NCBI GenBank assembly: GCA_030039995.1
Contig: JASHUL010000244.1
Span: forward strand, 1 to 7,722
Direction of reading: 5' to 3'
Length of the DNA: 7,722 nucleotides
From: Thermoplasmata archaeon
GTDB lineage: Archaea > Thermoplasmatota > Thermoplasmata > Lutacidiplasmatales > UBA184
This document shows, one piece after another, positions 1 through 6,108 of the stretch (its first letter is position 1; each line of letters starts with the position of its first letter). A program made the translations under genes and the position numbers. The notes under the pieces were generated by a model. The model made no database searches and was not told the DNA's origin. It worked only from the letters and a program-made list of their open reading frames with translations.

Positions 1-374
1 AGAGGGTTCTTCCCCTCCTTCGCCGCGAGCTCGTCGAACGCCTCGCGGACGGTGGCGAGCGCCTTGGACTTCTTGCCCGTGAACTTGCCGCCCTTCATGA
101 GGTGATTCGCGAGGCGCTCCACGAGGTGCATCCGAGTCTTGAGGAACGGCTTGCCCGAGAGACGCCCCTCGCTGTGGGGAGAATAGACCGGGTGAAGGTA
201 GAGGTAGGGGACGAGGCCGACGTCGTGGACCTCGAGTCCCTCGTACGGGTATTTCCCGAACAGCGGCGGCACGGGGAACGGCGACGGGGCAGCGGGCTGG
301 GGGCGCTGGACGACCGGCCCGGGCTCGTCGGCGTTCGGCTCCGGCGGCAGGATCGGCTCGGGATTCCCGCTCAT
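1..374 (-). CDS. rpsG: Small ribosomal subunit protein uS7 (S7), 5' part only, runs off the window edge
   Basis: uS7 binds the 3' domain of 16S rRNA in the head of the 30S subunit and nucleates its assembly. I read 124 codons from ATG at 374-372; the gene continues beyond position 1. After a proline-rich, acidic N-terminal stretch of about 35 residues (starting MSGNPEPILPPEP) comes the archaeal uS7 core: LFGKYPYEGLEV, YLYLHPVYSPHSEGR, MHLVERLANHLMKGGK and a lysine-rich stretch leading into ATVREAFDEL. The start codon overlaps the rpsL stop as ATGA (374-371), the usual sign of translational coupling in the rpsL-rpsG operon. The proline-rich N-terminus is longer than the minimal archaeal form and probably flexible. 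An elongation factor 2 gene often follows in archaea, but it would lie outside this window. Identity is clear from these motifs; only the truncation limits the call. Confidence 0.93.
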   Translation of the reverse strand, partial: MSGNPEPILPPEPNADEPGPVVQRPQPAAPSPFPVPPLFGKYPYEGLEVHDVGLVPYLYLHPVYSPHSEGRLSGKPFLKTRMHLVERLANHLMKGGKFTGKKSKALATVREAFDELAAKEGKNP

Positions 375-805
375 CGCGCCGGTTTCTCCTTGCGTCCCCG
401 CACGAGCTCGTCCAGCGACACGCCATTCACTTGGATGACCTTGTAGCGGACGCCCGGGATGTCGCCGTACGATCGGCCCATGCGCCCTCCGATCCCTTCG
501 ACCAGCACCTCGTCGTGCTCATCGATGAAGTTGATGGCGCCGTCGCCGACCGCGAACGCCGTCACCTGACGGCCGTTCTTGATCAGCTGCACCTTGATGC
601 ACTTGCGGATGGCGGAGTTCGGCTGCTTCGCTTCCACCCCGACCTTTTCCAGCACGATCCCCCGGGCCTGCGGCGCGCCCTCGAGCGGGTCCGACCGCTC
701 CTTGAGATGGAGCGTCCGACGCTTGTAGTACCGATCCGACCAGCGTCGCCGCTGGCGAAGCGCGGCGAGTCGGCCCGCAGTGTTGATACCGGACGGCGGA
801 GACAT
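371..805 (-). CDS. rpsL: Small ribosomal subunit protein uS12 (S12)
   Basis: uS12 lies at the 30S decoding centre and helps control tRNA selection accuracy. The 144-residue length is typical for archaeal and eukaryotic uS12. The archaeal N-terminal region (residues 11-33, with RWSDRYYKRRTL) precedes the nearly invariant core: GAPQARGIVLEKVGVEAKQP at 43-62, the decoding loop PNSAIRKC at 62-69, GDGAINFIDEHDEV at 87-100 and GDIPGVR at 114-120, with a basic tail GRKEKPAR. ATG at 805-803 is the only reasonable start and fits the family N-terminus. No Shine-Dalgarno sequence precedes it. A TATA-like element at 839-846 lies about 37 nt upstream, implying a very short leader of roughly 10 nt. It is the first gene of its operon here and overlaps rpsG by four bases. 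Classic streptomycin-resistance positions lie in the conserved loops, which look normal. Confidence 0.97.
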   Translation of the reverse strand: MSPPSGINTAGRLAALRQRRRWSDRYYKRRTLHLKERSDPLEGAPQARGIVLEKVGVEAKQPNSAIRKCIKVQLIKNGRQVTAFAVGDGAINFIDEHDEVLVEGIGGRMGRSYGDIPGVRYKVIQVNGVSLDELVRGRKEKPAR

Positions 806-836
806 GGGGGGCGAAGGGGCCGAGCCACTGGGTAGC

Positions 837-847
837 CCTATTTAACG
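837..847 (-). promoter_or_regulatory. TATA-like element, probable rpsL-rpsG promoter (possibly bidirectional)
   Basis: The 72-bp gap between rpsL and udg is almost all G/C except for the run TATTTAA at 839-845 (TTAAATA on the minus strand). On the minus strand it sits about 37 nt upstream of the rpsL ATG, so transcription starting about 26 nt downstream of its centre (near 816) would give a leader of about 10 nt. The element is nearly palindromic and could also be read on the plus strand toward udg, but a start near 868 would fall inside the udg Shine-Dalgarno sequence. I therefore trust the rpsL direction more. Confidence 0.5.
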
Positions 848-865
848 TCCCTGCCAACTCCTCTC

Positions 866-870
866 GGAGG
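866..870 (+). promoter_or_regulatory. Shine-Dalgarno sequence of udg (fixes the GTG start)
   Basis: GGAGG lies seven nucleotides before GTG at 878-880. It decides the start: another GTG at 876 is out of frame, and no in-frame start nearby has a comparable site. The same ten bases CTCGGAGGAC recur before polB (1521-1530). Confidence 0.65.
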
Positions 871-877
871 ACGGCGT

Positions 878-1501
878 GTGACGGCCCGGAGCAGCCGGTC
901 GCGAGGTGTCCGGGGGTCCCAAGTCCCCAACGACCCGACTCCGGCGTCCGCCGCGTGGAACGCCCTCGTGCGGGAGATCGAGGGGTGCACCAAATGCCCC
1001 CTCCATCGCACGCGGACGCACACGGTCGTCTACCGCGGGAGCTTCGCTCCCCGATTGGTCTTCGTCGGCGAAGCGCCGGGCGCCGCCGAGGACCGGACGG
1101 GTGTGCCGTTCGTCGGTCGTTCGGGACGGCGGCTCGACGCGGCGATCGAACGGCTCGGGCTGGCGGCGACCGAGGTGGGGGTGCTGAATCTCCTGAAGTG
1201 CCGTCCCCCCGACAACCGGTTCGACCGCTCGGCCGCCCGTACCTGTCGGCCGTACCTGGACCGTCAACTCGCGCTGTTGCGCCCACGTCTGCTCGTCACG
1301 CTCGGGGGGAACCCGCTGCGCGCGATCGACCCCGGCGCACCCCCGATCCTCCGTGCGGCCGGTGCACTCCGCGTCGGGTGCGACCCTCCGGTGTTCCCGC
1401 TGCTGCATCCCGCGGCGACGCTCCGGTCTCGAGCGTGGAACGAGCGGTGGGAGCGGGACCTGGGTCGACTCGCCGAGGGTCTCCGTCACGGGCTCGCGTA
1501 A
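878..1501 (+). CDS. udg: Family 4 (iron-sulfur) uracil-DNA glycosylase
   Basis: The enzyme removes uracil, mainly from cytosine deamination, to leave an abasic site for base excision repair. Family 4 enzymes carry a [4Fe-4S] cluster held by C-x2-C-xn-C-x14-17-C; here this is C37, C40, C108 and C123, with exactly 14 residues between the last two. Motif 1 is GEAPGAAEDRTG (64-75) followed by PFVGRSG (77-83); the mid-region NLLKCRPPDNR (104-114) is typical; motif 2 is HPAA (177-180). The 207-residue length is normal, with a Ser/Arg-rich N-terminal extension of about 20 residues ahead of the core. Start is GTG 878, supported by GGAGG at 866-870. polB follows after 30 bp on the same strand, suggesting cotranscription and a shared role in uracil handling. 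Family 5 glycosylases also bind an Fe-S cluster, but the GEAPG plus PFVG pattern fits family 4 best. Confidence 0.92.
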   Translation: MTARSSRSRGVRGSQVPNDPTPASAAWNALVREIEGCTKCPLHRTRTHTVVYRGSFAPRLVFVGEAPGAAEDRTGVPFVGRSGRRLDAAIERLGLAATEVGVLNLLKCRPPDNRFDRSAARTCRPYLDRQLALLRPRLLVTLGGNPLRAIDPGAPPILRAAGALRVGCDPPVFPLLHPAATLRSRAWNERWERDLGRLAEGLRHGLA

Positions 1502-1502
1502 C

Positions 1503-1510
1503 GGTATAAC
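1503..1510 (+). promoter_or_regulatory. TATA-like element, possible own promoter of polB
   Basis: TATAA at 1505-1509 lies directly after the udg stop codon and is the only AT-rich run in the 30-bp udg-polB gap. Its centre is 25 nt before the polB GTG, the spacing expected for a leaderless transcript, and similar to the spacing seen at purM (27) and pyrC (28). The short match and lack of an obvious purine-rich BRE keep this tentative. Confidence 0.4.
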
Positions 1511-1523
1511 GCGGGAGGGGCTC

Positions 1524-1528
1524 GGAGG
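1524..1528 (+). promoter_or_regulatory. Shine-Dalgarno-like GGAGG of polB, unusually close to the start
   Basis: GGAGG ends only three nucleotides before GTG 1532, shorter than the seven seen for udg. A second purine run, GGGAGGGG at 1513-1520, is about 11 nt away. Either could serve on a transcript reading through from udg. Confidence 0.45.
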
Positions 1529-1531
1529 ACC

Positions 1532-3994
1532 GTGCCGACCGTCGAACTGTTCTTTCTCGAAGGCTCGTACACCTCCGTCGGCGACGAGGTCGTCGTCGAG
1601 CTCTACGGGCGGACCCGGGACGGTGCGGCGGCGGTCGCCCGGTACTACGGCTTCCGACCGTACTTCGTTCTCCTCGAACCGACCGCGGACGATCGGGAGA
1701 AGCTCGCCGCCGACCCCGAGATCGTCGCGGTGGAAGATATCGAGACGTGGGTCGGGGGCAAGGTACGGCCCGCGGCGCGCGTCGTCCTTCATCGACCGTT
1801 CCTGGTGCCGGACTACCGCAAGAAGTTCCAGCGGCCCGGCGAGGAGCCGAACGTGATCGCCTGCGACATCCCGTTCGTCCACCGCTTCCTGTACGACAAG
1901 CACCTCGGTTTGACGCTCGCCTTCGAAGCCGAGGAGGAGCCCGAAGAGGTCCGCCGTCGGTACAGCGTGTCCCGCGTGCTCCGCGTCGTCACGTCGGAGC
2001 GCGACATTCGTCCCGCGGAGGCGTTCCGACCGTCGCTCCGGGTGCTCTCCTTCGATATCGAGAACGCGATCCGGGAGCGGACGATCTACACCATCTGCGG
2101 CGTCGCGGAGGGGGGCGGGAAAGAGCGGCGGACGTTCCGCCTCGGCGACCCGAGCGAGCGCAAGATCCTCGAGGAGTTTCAGCGGATCGTCGCGGAGGAT
2201 GACCCCGACGTGATCACCGGCTACAACATCGGCGGCTACGACCTCCCGCTGCTCGAGGAGCGGGCGAAGGCGGTCGGAGTCGGCGAGCTCGCGCTCGGCC
2301 GGGACCGCACCGCGCCCCGCTCCAGCGGCGGGAACGACCGACTCTGGAAGCTGACGGGACGGATCGTCGCGGACGCGTGGTGGTCGGCGCGGAGAGAGCT
2401 CCGACCGAAACAGGAAACGCTCCAGTACGTCGCCCGGACGCTGCTGGGCGACTCCAAGCTCGACGTCGACCGGCGCAACATCACCGAGGAGTGGAACCGG
2501 GACCGGGAGCGGGTCATGGAGTACTGCGAGCACGATGCCGACCTCGCCCTGCGGATCCTCCAGCGACTCCGGTCCGTGGACAAGGCCGCCGACCTCGCGA
2601 CCGTCGCCCACCTGCCCCTCGAAGAGGGACTGAACGGCCGCACCTCGGTCTTCGTCGACTCGCTGCTGATCCCCCTCGCGGACGGCGACCACGTCGGGGT
2701 CCCTCCGACCCATCGGACGGGTCGGGACACTCCGATCGAAGGAGGGTACGTCCACTCGATCCGTCCGGGGATCTACCGGTGGGTCGTGGTCCTCGACTTC
2801 AAGTCGATGTATCCGTCGATCATCATCGCGCGGAACCTTTGCTTCACGACCCTCTCGCCCGACGGGACGATCGTCGCTCCGTCGGGCGCGAGGTTCCTCG
2901 CGCCCGACGTACGCCGCGGGATCATCCCCCGCATCCTGGGCGAGCTCCTCGCCGAGAGGGACCGGTTCCGCCAGCTGGGGCGACAGGCGGACGGCGCGGA
3001 GCTGCGAACGTACTACGACGGTCTCCAGAACGCGGTCAAGATCCTGATGAACTCGTTCTACGGCGTCCTCGCCTCGAGCTTCTACCGGTTCACCAACAAA
3101 GAGATCGGGGCCGCGATCACGGCATTCGCGCGCGAGGCGATCACCTCGATCATCAAAGCCCTCGAGGCCGACGGCTACGAGGTCGTCTACTCCGACACGG
3201 ACAGCGTTTTCGTGCGTTCGCCCGTCGCGTCGCTCGAGGGGGCGCGGGAGTTCGGGGAGTCCGTCGCGCGCCGGTTCACGCACGAGGGCGTCACCTTCGA
3301 GTTCCAGTCCGTCTACGAGTCGTTCTTCTCCCACGGGGCGAAGAAGCGGTACGTCGGCCGTACCGCCTGGCCGACCGAGGAGACCGTCGTGCGCGGCTAC
3401 GAGACCCGGCGCACCGACGCGTTCGACTACCAGTCGGAAGCGCTCCTCGAGGTGTTCGACCTGGTGCTCAAGGGCGACACGGACGCGGCCGTCCGCCGTT
3501 CGCGCGAGCTCGTGCAGGCCGTACGCGACCGCAAGGTGCCGGTCGAGCGGCTCGTCATCGCCCGGAGCGTCCGGGCGGAGGGCGAGTACAACGCGACCAC
3601 GAAGGACGCGCTCCCGTTCCTCCGGGTCTTCCGCCAGTTGCAGCGCGAAGGCTACGACGTGGTCCCGGGCATGCGGGTCGCCTGGATCGTCACCAACTCC
3701 CGGGTCAGCCCCCAGGAGGTCGAGCCGTGGGTCGAGGGCCGCGCGTTCGGTAAAGAGCCCGACTGGGAGTACTACGCCGACCGCGTCGCCCAGACCCTCG
3801 CGCGGGTCACGGAAGTGTTCGACTGGGACGCGGCGGCGCTCCTGCGCGGCAGCCATCAACAACGCCTCGCGAGCCCCGAGCCGACCCCCGAGGAGACCGA
3901 CGTGACCCCGGCGACGCTCGACACTCCCGTGACGGAGGTCGCCAAGCCCCGCCGGCGTCGAACGACGAACCGGAATCTCGGGGAGTGGTCGTAG
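1532..3994 (+). CDS. polB: Family B replicative/repair DNA polymerase with 3'-5' exonuclease
   Basis: This is a complete archaeal family B polymerase of 820 residues, near the usual length, with no intein. The N-terminal domain has the uracil read-ahead pocket: by alignment from memory with Pyrococcus furiosus Pol, FRPY (41-44), P89, V92-P93, R96, DIPF (112-115) and R118 match P36-Y37, P90, V93-P94, R97, I114-P115-F116 and R119. Exonuclease motifs are intact: Exo I FDIE (D175, E177), Exo II YNIGGYD (N232, D237), Exo III YCEHD (Y331, D335). Polymerase motifs are intact: A DFKSMYPSI (422-430), B KILMNSFYG (503-511), C YSDTDS (553-558, D555 and D557), then KKRY (604-607). Residues 776-812 are a Pro/Thr/Glu then Arg-rich linker, ending NRNLGEWS, which resembles a degenerate PCNA-binding box. 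GTG 1532 fits the family N-terminus. Its 3' end is seven bases from the convergent transporter gene. Whether it is the main replicase cannot be told without knowing if PolD is present. Confidence 0.95.
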   Translation: MPTVELFFLEGSYTSVGDEVVVELYGRTRDGAAAVARYYGFRPYFVLLEPTADDREKLAADPEIVAVEDIETWVGGKVRPAARVVLHRPFLVPDYRKKFQRPGEEPNVIACDIPFVHRFLYDKHLGLTLAFEAEEEPEEVRRRYSVSRVLRVVTSERDIRPAEAFRPSLRVLSFDIENAIRERTIYTICGVAEGGGKERRTFRLGDPSERKILEEFQRIVAEDDPDVITGYNIGGYDLPLLEERAKAVGVGELALGRDRTAPRSSGGNDRLWKLTGRIVADAWWSARRELRPKQETLQYVARTLLGDSKLDVDRRNITEEWNRDRERVMEYCEHDADLALRILQRLRSVDKAADLATVAHLPLEEGLNGRTSVFVDSLLIPLADGDHVGVPPTHRTGRDTPIEGGYVHSIRPGIYRWVVVLDFKSMYPSIIIARNLCFTTLSPDGTIVAPSGARFLAPDVRRGIIPRILGELLAERDRFRQLGRQADGAELRTYYDGLQNAVKILMNSFYGVLASSFYRFTNKEIGAAITAFAREAITSIIKALEADGYEVVYSDTDSVFVRSPVASLEGAREFGESVARRFTHEGVTFEFQSVYESFFSHGAKKRYVGRTAWPTEETVVRGYETRRTDAFDYQSEALLEVFDLVLKGDTDAAVRRSRELVQAVRDRKVPVERLVIARSVRAEGEYNATTKDALPFLRVFRQLQREGYDVVPGMRVAWIVTNSRVSPQEVEPWVEGRAFGKEPDWEYYADRVAQTLARVTEVFDWDAAALLRGSHQQRLASPEPTPEETDVTPATLDTPVTEVAKPRRRRTTNRNLGEWS

Positions 3995-4001
3995 CCAGGG
4001 G

Positions 4002-4916
4002 TCACCCGGCCGTCGTCTCGCCCCGGAGCGCCAAGACCGCCCCCGCGATCGCGACCGGGATGCCGAGGATCCCGATCCAGGGAATGGCGATCCCGAGTAG
4101 ACCCCAGGCCAAGAGAGCCGCGAAGACCGGGATCCCGGTCATCATCATCGGAGGGACGACCAGACCGACCCGCCGGATCGCCTCGAAGTAGAGCGCGGGG
4201 GCGATGAAGAAGCTCGTCACCCCGGTCACGACGAGGATCAGCCAGGGAACCGGGTCGACCACCGCGAGGCCGGGGAGCCCGCCGGGCAGCCACGGGAGGA
4301 TCGCTACCCCGACGAGGCCGGCCGCCAACATCGACTGGGAAGCGACCGCGCTCGGCGGCGTGCGCTCGAGTTCCCGCGCGACCCCGACGAAATACAGAGC
4401 GACCGTGACGGGGATCGACACGAGCAGGACGTAGCCGACCCCCTCGAGCGCGGTGAGCCCGTGGTTGCCGACGATCGCGAGCCCTCCGCCCACGGTGCAG
4501 AGCGCCATGCCGAGCCAGAGGATCGGCGAGTCGACCCGCGCACGGTAGGAGCTGAACCAGATCCCCGCGACGATCGGCGTGAGCACGACGTCGCCGAGCA
4601 ACGAGAGGAGGGCCGTATCGACCGGACCCGCGAGGTACGTCGAAGCGAGGATCGAGAGCTGGGAGCCCGCCAGGAACACCACGCGGAGGTACGCCGCGGG
4701 CTGGCGCCACATGGCGACGACCGCGGCGCCGTGTCCCTCCGCGACCGCCCAGACCGTGTACGCCCCGCCGCCGATCAGGAACGGGTAGACGAACACGGCC
4801 GACGGCGCGGTCCCCGGCGTGATCGCGAGCACGAAGATGTAGTAGGCCGCCCAGAGGAGGGCGGCCGCGAGCGGGATCGCGACCGCCGCCGCGAGGAACG
4901 ACCGTTCGAGCTTCAC
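4002..4916 (-). CDS. EamA/DMT-superfamily-like multipass membrane transporter, substrate unknown
   Basis: This 304-residue, very hydrophobic protein has about ten predicted transmembrane segments, roughly at 7-31, 37-58, 76-93, 98-120, 130-150, 156-180, 193-210, 224-241, 252-272 and 276-297. This matches two five-helix EamA repeats. The last two helices show the family pattern: YFEAIRRVG (243-251), then IPVFAALLAW (262-271), then GILGIPVAIAGAVLAL (282-297). The helix order of the first half (LLGDVVLTPIVAGIW, then LWLGMALCTVGGGLAIVG) is the matching repeat. EamA proteins usually export or import small metabolites such as amino acids, but the sequence does not reveal the substrate. The start is GTG at 4916-4914 with a strong AGGAGGAGG upstream. 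It lies 54 bp downstream of purM with no AT-rich promoter between, so it is probably read from the purM transcript. The acidic residue often found before the last helix (PxxxAxxxGE-type) is not seen, so it is a divergent member. Confidence 0.8.
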   Translation of the reverse strand: MKLERSFLAAAVAIPLAAALLWAAYYIFVLAITPGTAPSAVFVYPFLIGGGAYTVWAVAEGHGAAVVAMWRQPAAYLRVVFLAGSQLSILASTYLAGPVDTALLSLLGDVVLTPIVAGIWFSSYRARVDSPILWLGMALCTVGGGLAIVGNHGLTALEGVGYVLLVSIPVTVALYFVGVARELERTPPSAVASQSMLAAGLVGVAILPWLPGGLPGLAVVDPVPWLILVVTGVTSFFIAPALYFEAIRRVGLVVPPMMMTGIPVFAALLAWGLLGIAIPWIGILGIPVAIAGAVLALRGETTAG

Positions 4917-4921
4917 GCCGG

Positions 4922-4930
4922 CCTCCTCCT
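4922..4930 (-). promoter_or_regulatory. Strong Shine-Dalgarno sequence of the EamA-like gene
   Basis: AGGAGGAGG on the minus strand ends five nucleotides before GTG 4916-4914. It supports this start and the gene being internal to a transcript, in contrast to the Shine-Dalgarno-less purM upstream of it. Confidence 0.7.
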
Positions 4931-4970
4931 CGTCCCGCGCACCGGCTCCGCCGTCTCGATCGACGGCCGC

Positions 4971-6023
4971 TCAGCGGTAGGCCGAATACTCGAGCCCGAG
5001 GGCCGGGACCGAGACGCCCTGGCCCCGAGCGACCCGCCCGATCGGCCGGGCGTCCGGGGCGCCCGCCCGCCCGAGACGACGCCGCGTCTCGGCGAGCCGG
5101 TGGGGCGATACGACGACGGCGAACCCGATTCCCATGTTGAACGTCTGGAACATCTCCTCGTCGGAGATGTTACCGAGTCGCTGAAGGTAAGAGAATATCG
5201 GCGGAACGGTCGGCCACGGGTCGAGCACGAAGGCGACCTTCGGATGCAGGCGGACCAAGTTCCGAACGCCGCCCCCGGTGAGGTGGGCGAAGCCGTGGGT
5301 CTCGGGCCGGTCCGCGAGGGCGTCGGCGGCGCGCGAGTAGATCCGAGTCGGCCGCAACAGCTCCTCCGCGAGCGACCCTCGGCGCGACGGGCCCGGTTGG
5401 GCCACGTCGACCCGGGAGTCGGCGAGGAGCTTCCGAACGAGCGTGAAGCCGTTCGCGTGGACTCCGTTCGACGGGATGCCGAGGATGACGTCGCCCGGTC
5501 GGATCGCGGCACCGGTCACGGGCCGGCGTCCGCGAGGGAAGAAGCCGACCGCCGTCCCTCCGAGGTCCATCCCTCGGACGATCGAGGGCACGACCGCGGT
5601 CTCTCCGCCGAGCAGCGCGCACTCCGCCGCCCGCAGCCCCCGGTCGATCCCGCGACCCACGGCGCGCAGCACGCTCGGGTCCGGTCGTTCGAGGAGAATC
5701 GTGTCCACGAGTCCGCTCGGCCGGGCGCCGACCGCCGCCAGGTCGTTCACGTTCACCCCGACCACGTCCTCGCCGACCTCCTCCCAACGGGCGACCTCGG
5801 CGGCGAGCTGAACCTTCGTACCGACCGTGTCGGTCGTCAGCGCGATGGTCTCACGACCGATCCGCACGAGCCCGGCGAAGTGACCGGCCGCGGCGACCGG
5901 ACGTCCGTGGCTCGGCGGCGGTCGGTACCGGACCGAAGATAGCAGGGCCGCGAGCGCCTCGCCGATCGCGGACTGATCGACGCCGCTGGCGGCGTACGTC
6001 GCTCCGGACGATCGCTCGTCCAC
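4971..6023 (-). CDS. purM: Phosphoribosylformylglycinamidine cyclo-ligase (AIR synthase)
   Basis: PurM closes the imidazole ring in de novo purine synthesis: FGAM plus ATP gives aminoimidazole ribonucleotide, ADP and phosphate, in the cytosol. The 350 residues match the usual 340-350. Landmarks in order: TYAASGVDQSAIGEAL (9-24, the start of the family), TTDTVGTK (63-70, ATP/phosphate loop, usually TDGVGTK), NVNDLAAVGA (91-100), LLGGETAVVP (137-146), PSNGVHANGFTLVRK (184-198), PTRIY (225-229), HLTGGG (247-252) and FNMGIG (295-300). The glycine-to-threonine change in the first loop (TDTVGTK) is a small oddity. GTG 6023-6021 places about eight residues before the conserved TYAASGVD, as in E. coli, and lies 27 nt from a TATA-like element, which suggests a leaderless message. 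The EamA-like gene follows on the same strand; pyrC diverges upstream. Confidence 0.95.
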   Translation of the reverse strand: MDERSSGATYAASGVDQSAIGEALAALLSSVRYRPPPSHGRPVAAAGHFAGLVRIGRETIALTTDTVGTKVQLAAEVARWEEVGEDVVGVNVNDLAAVGARPSGLVDTILLERPDPSVLRAVGRGIDRGLRAAECALLGGETAVVPSIVRGMDLGGTAVGFFPRGRRPVTGAAIRPGDVILGIPSNGVHANGFTLVRKLLADSRVDVAQPGPSRRGSLAEELLRPTRIYSRAADALADRPETHGFAHLTGGGVRNLVRLHPKVAFVLDPWPTVPPIFSYLQRLGNISDEEMFQTFNMGIGFAVVVSPHRLAETRRRLGRAGAPDARPIGRVARGQGVSVPALGLEYSAYR

Positions 6024-6046
6024 GTCCGAGGCGAGCCGCCCGGACG
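6023..6046. promoter_or_regulatory. Inverted repeat overlapping the purM start codon
   Basis: CGTCCG (6023-6028) pairs with CGGACG (6041-6046), and GGC (6030-6032) pairs with GCC (6038-6040), with one bulged A and a five-base loop. It fills the space between the purM TATA-like element and its GTG. It could be an operator for a dyad-binding regulator or, if transcribed, a hairpin at the start codon. GC-rich DNA makes chance palindromes common, so function is unproven. Confidence 0.35.
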
Positions 6047-6054
6047 GAAATAAC
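6047..6054 (-). promoter_or_regulatory. TATA-like element, probable purM promoter
   Basis: On the minus strand it reads GTTATTTC, an isolated AT run in GC-rich DNA. A purine-rich GAGGGAGG lies just upstream, where a BRE would sit. Its centre is about 27 nt before the purM GTG, so transcription would start at or next to the start codon, and no Shine-Dalgarno sequence is present, consistent with a leaderless mRNA. Confidence 0.5.
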
Positions 6055-6076
6055 CTCCCTCGGCGGAACGGGTGGC

Positions 6077-6085
6077 TTCTTTATC
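6077..6085 (+). promoter_or_regulatory. TATA-like element, probable pyrC promoter
   Basis: TTCTTTATC contains the only AT-rich run on the pyrC side of the intergenic region. Its centre is about 28 nt before the pyrC ATG at 6109, again fitting a leaderless transcript. It lies about 30 bp from the oppositely directed purM element. Confidence 0.5.
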
Positions 6086-6108
6086 CGGGCGGTGGTCCGA
6101 CCTCCCGG

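Noticed and set aside
519..1286. 255-codon minus-strand open frame spanning the rpsL-udg gap
   Set aside because: Overlaps rpsL in another frame and udg antisense; low-complexity Arg/Pro/Gly protein without domains.
1772..1774. Possible loss of the uracil-pocket valine of PolB (Ala81)
   Set aside because: A first alignment misplaced Pfu V93. Using the motif P-x2-VP-x2-R, the valine is V92 here and is conserved.
2791..3220. Possible intein at PolB motifs A, B or C
   Set aside because: Motifs A, B and C are uninterrupted and normally spaced, and total length is normal.
842..3862. Open frame of 1006 codons on the minus strand opposite udg and polB
   Set aside because: It mirrors polB in the antisense frame where GC-rich third positions avoid stops. 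The product is Asp/Arg/Val-rich with no recognisable domain, whereas polB on the other strand has every catalytic motif.
4461..5942. 493-codon plus-strand open frame opposite purM and the transporter
   Set aside because: Antisense shadow of two well-supported genes; Arg/Asp/Glu/Pro-rich, no domain and no convincing start.
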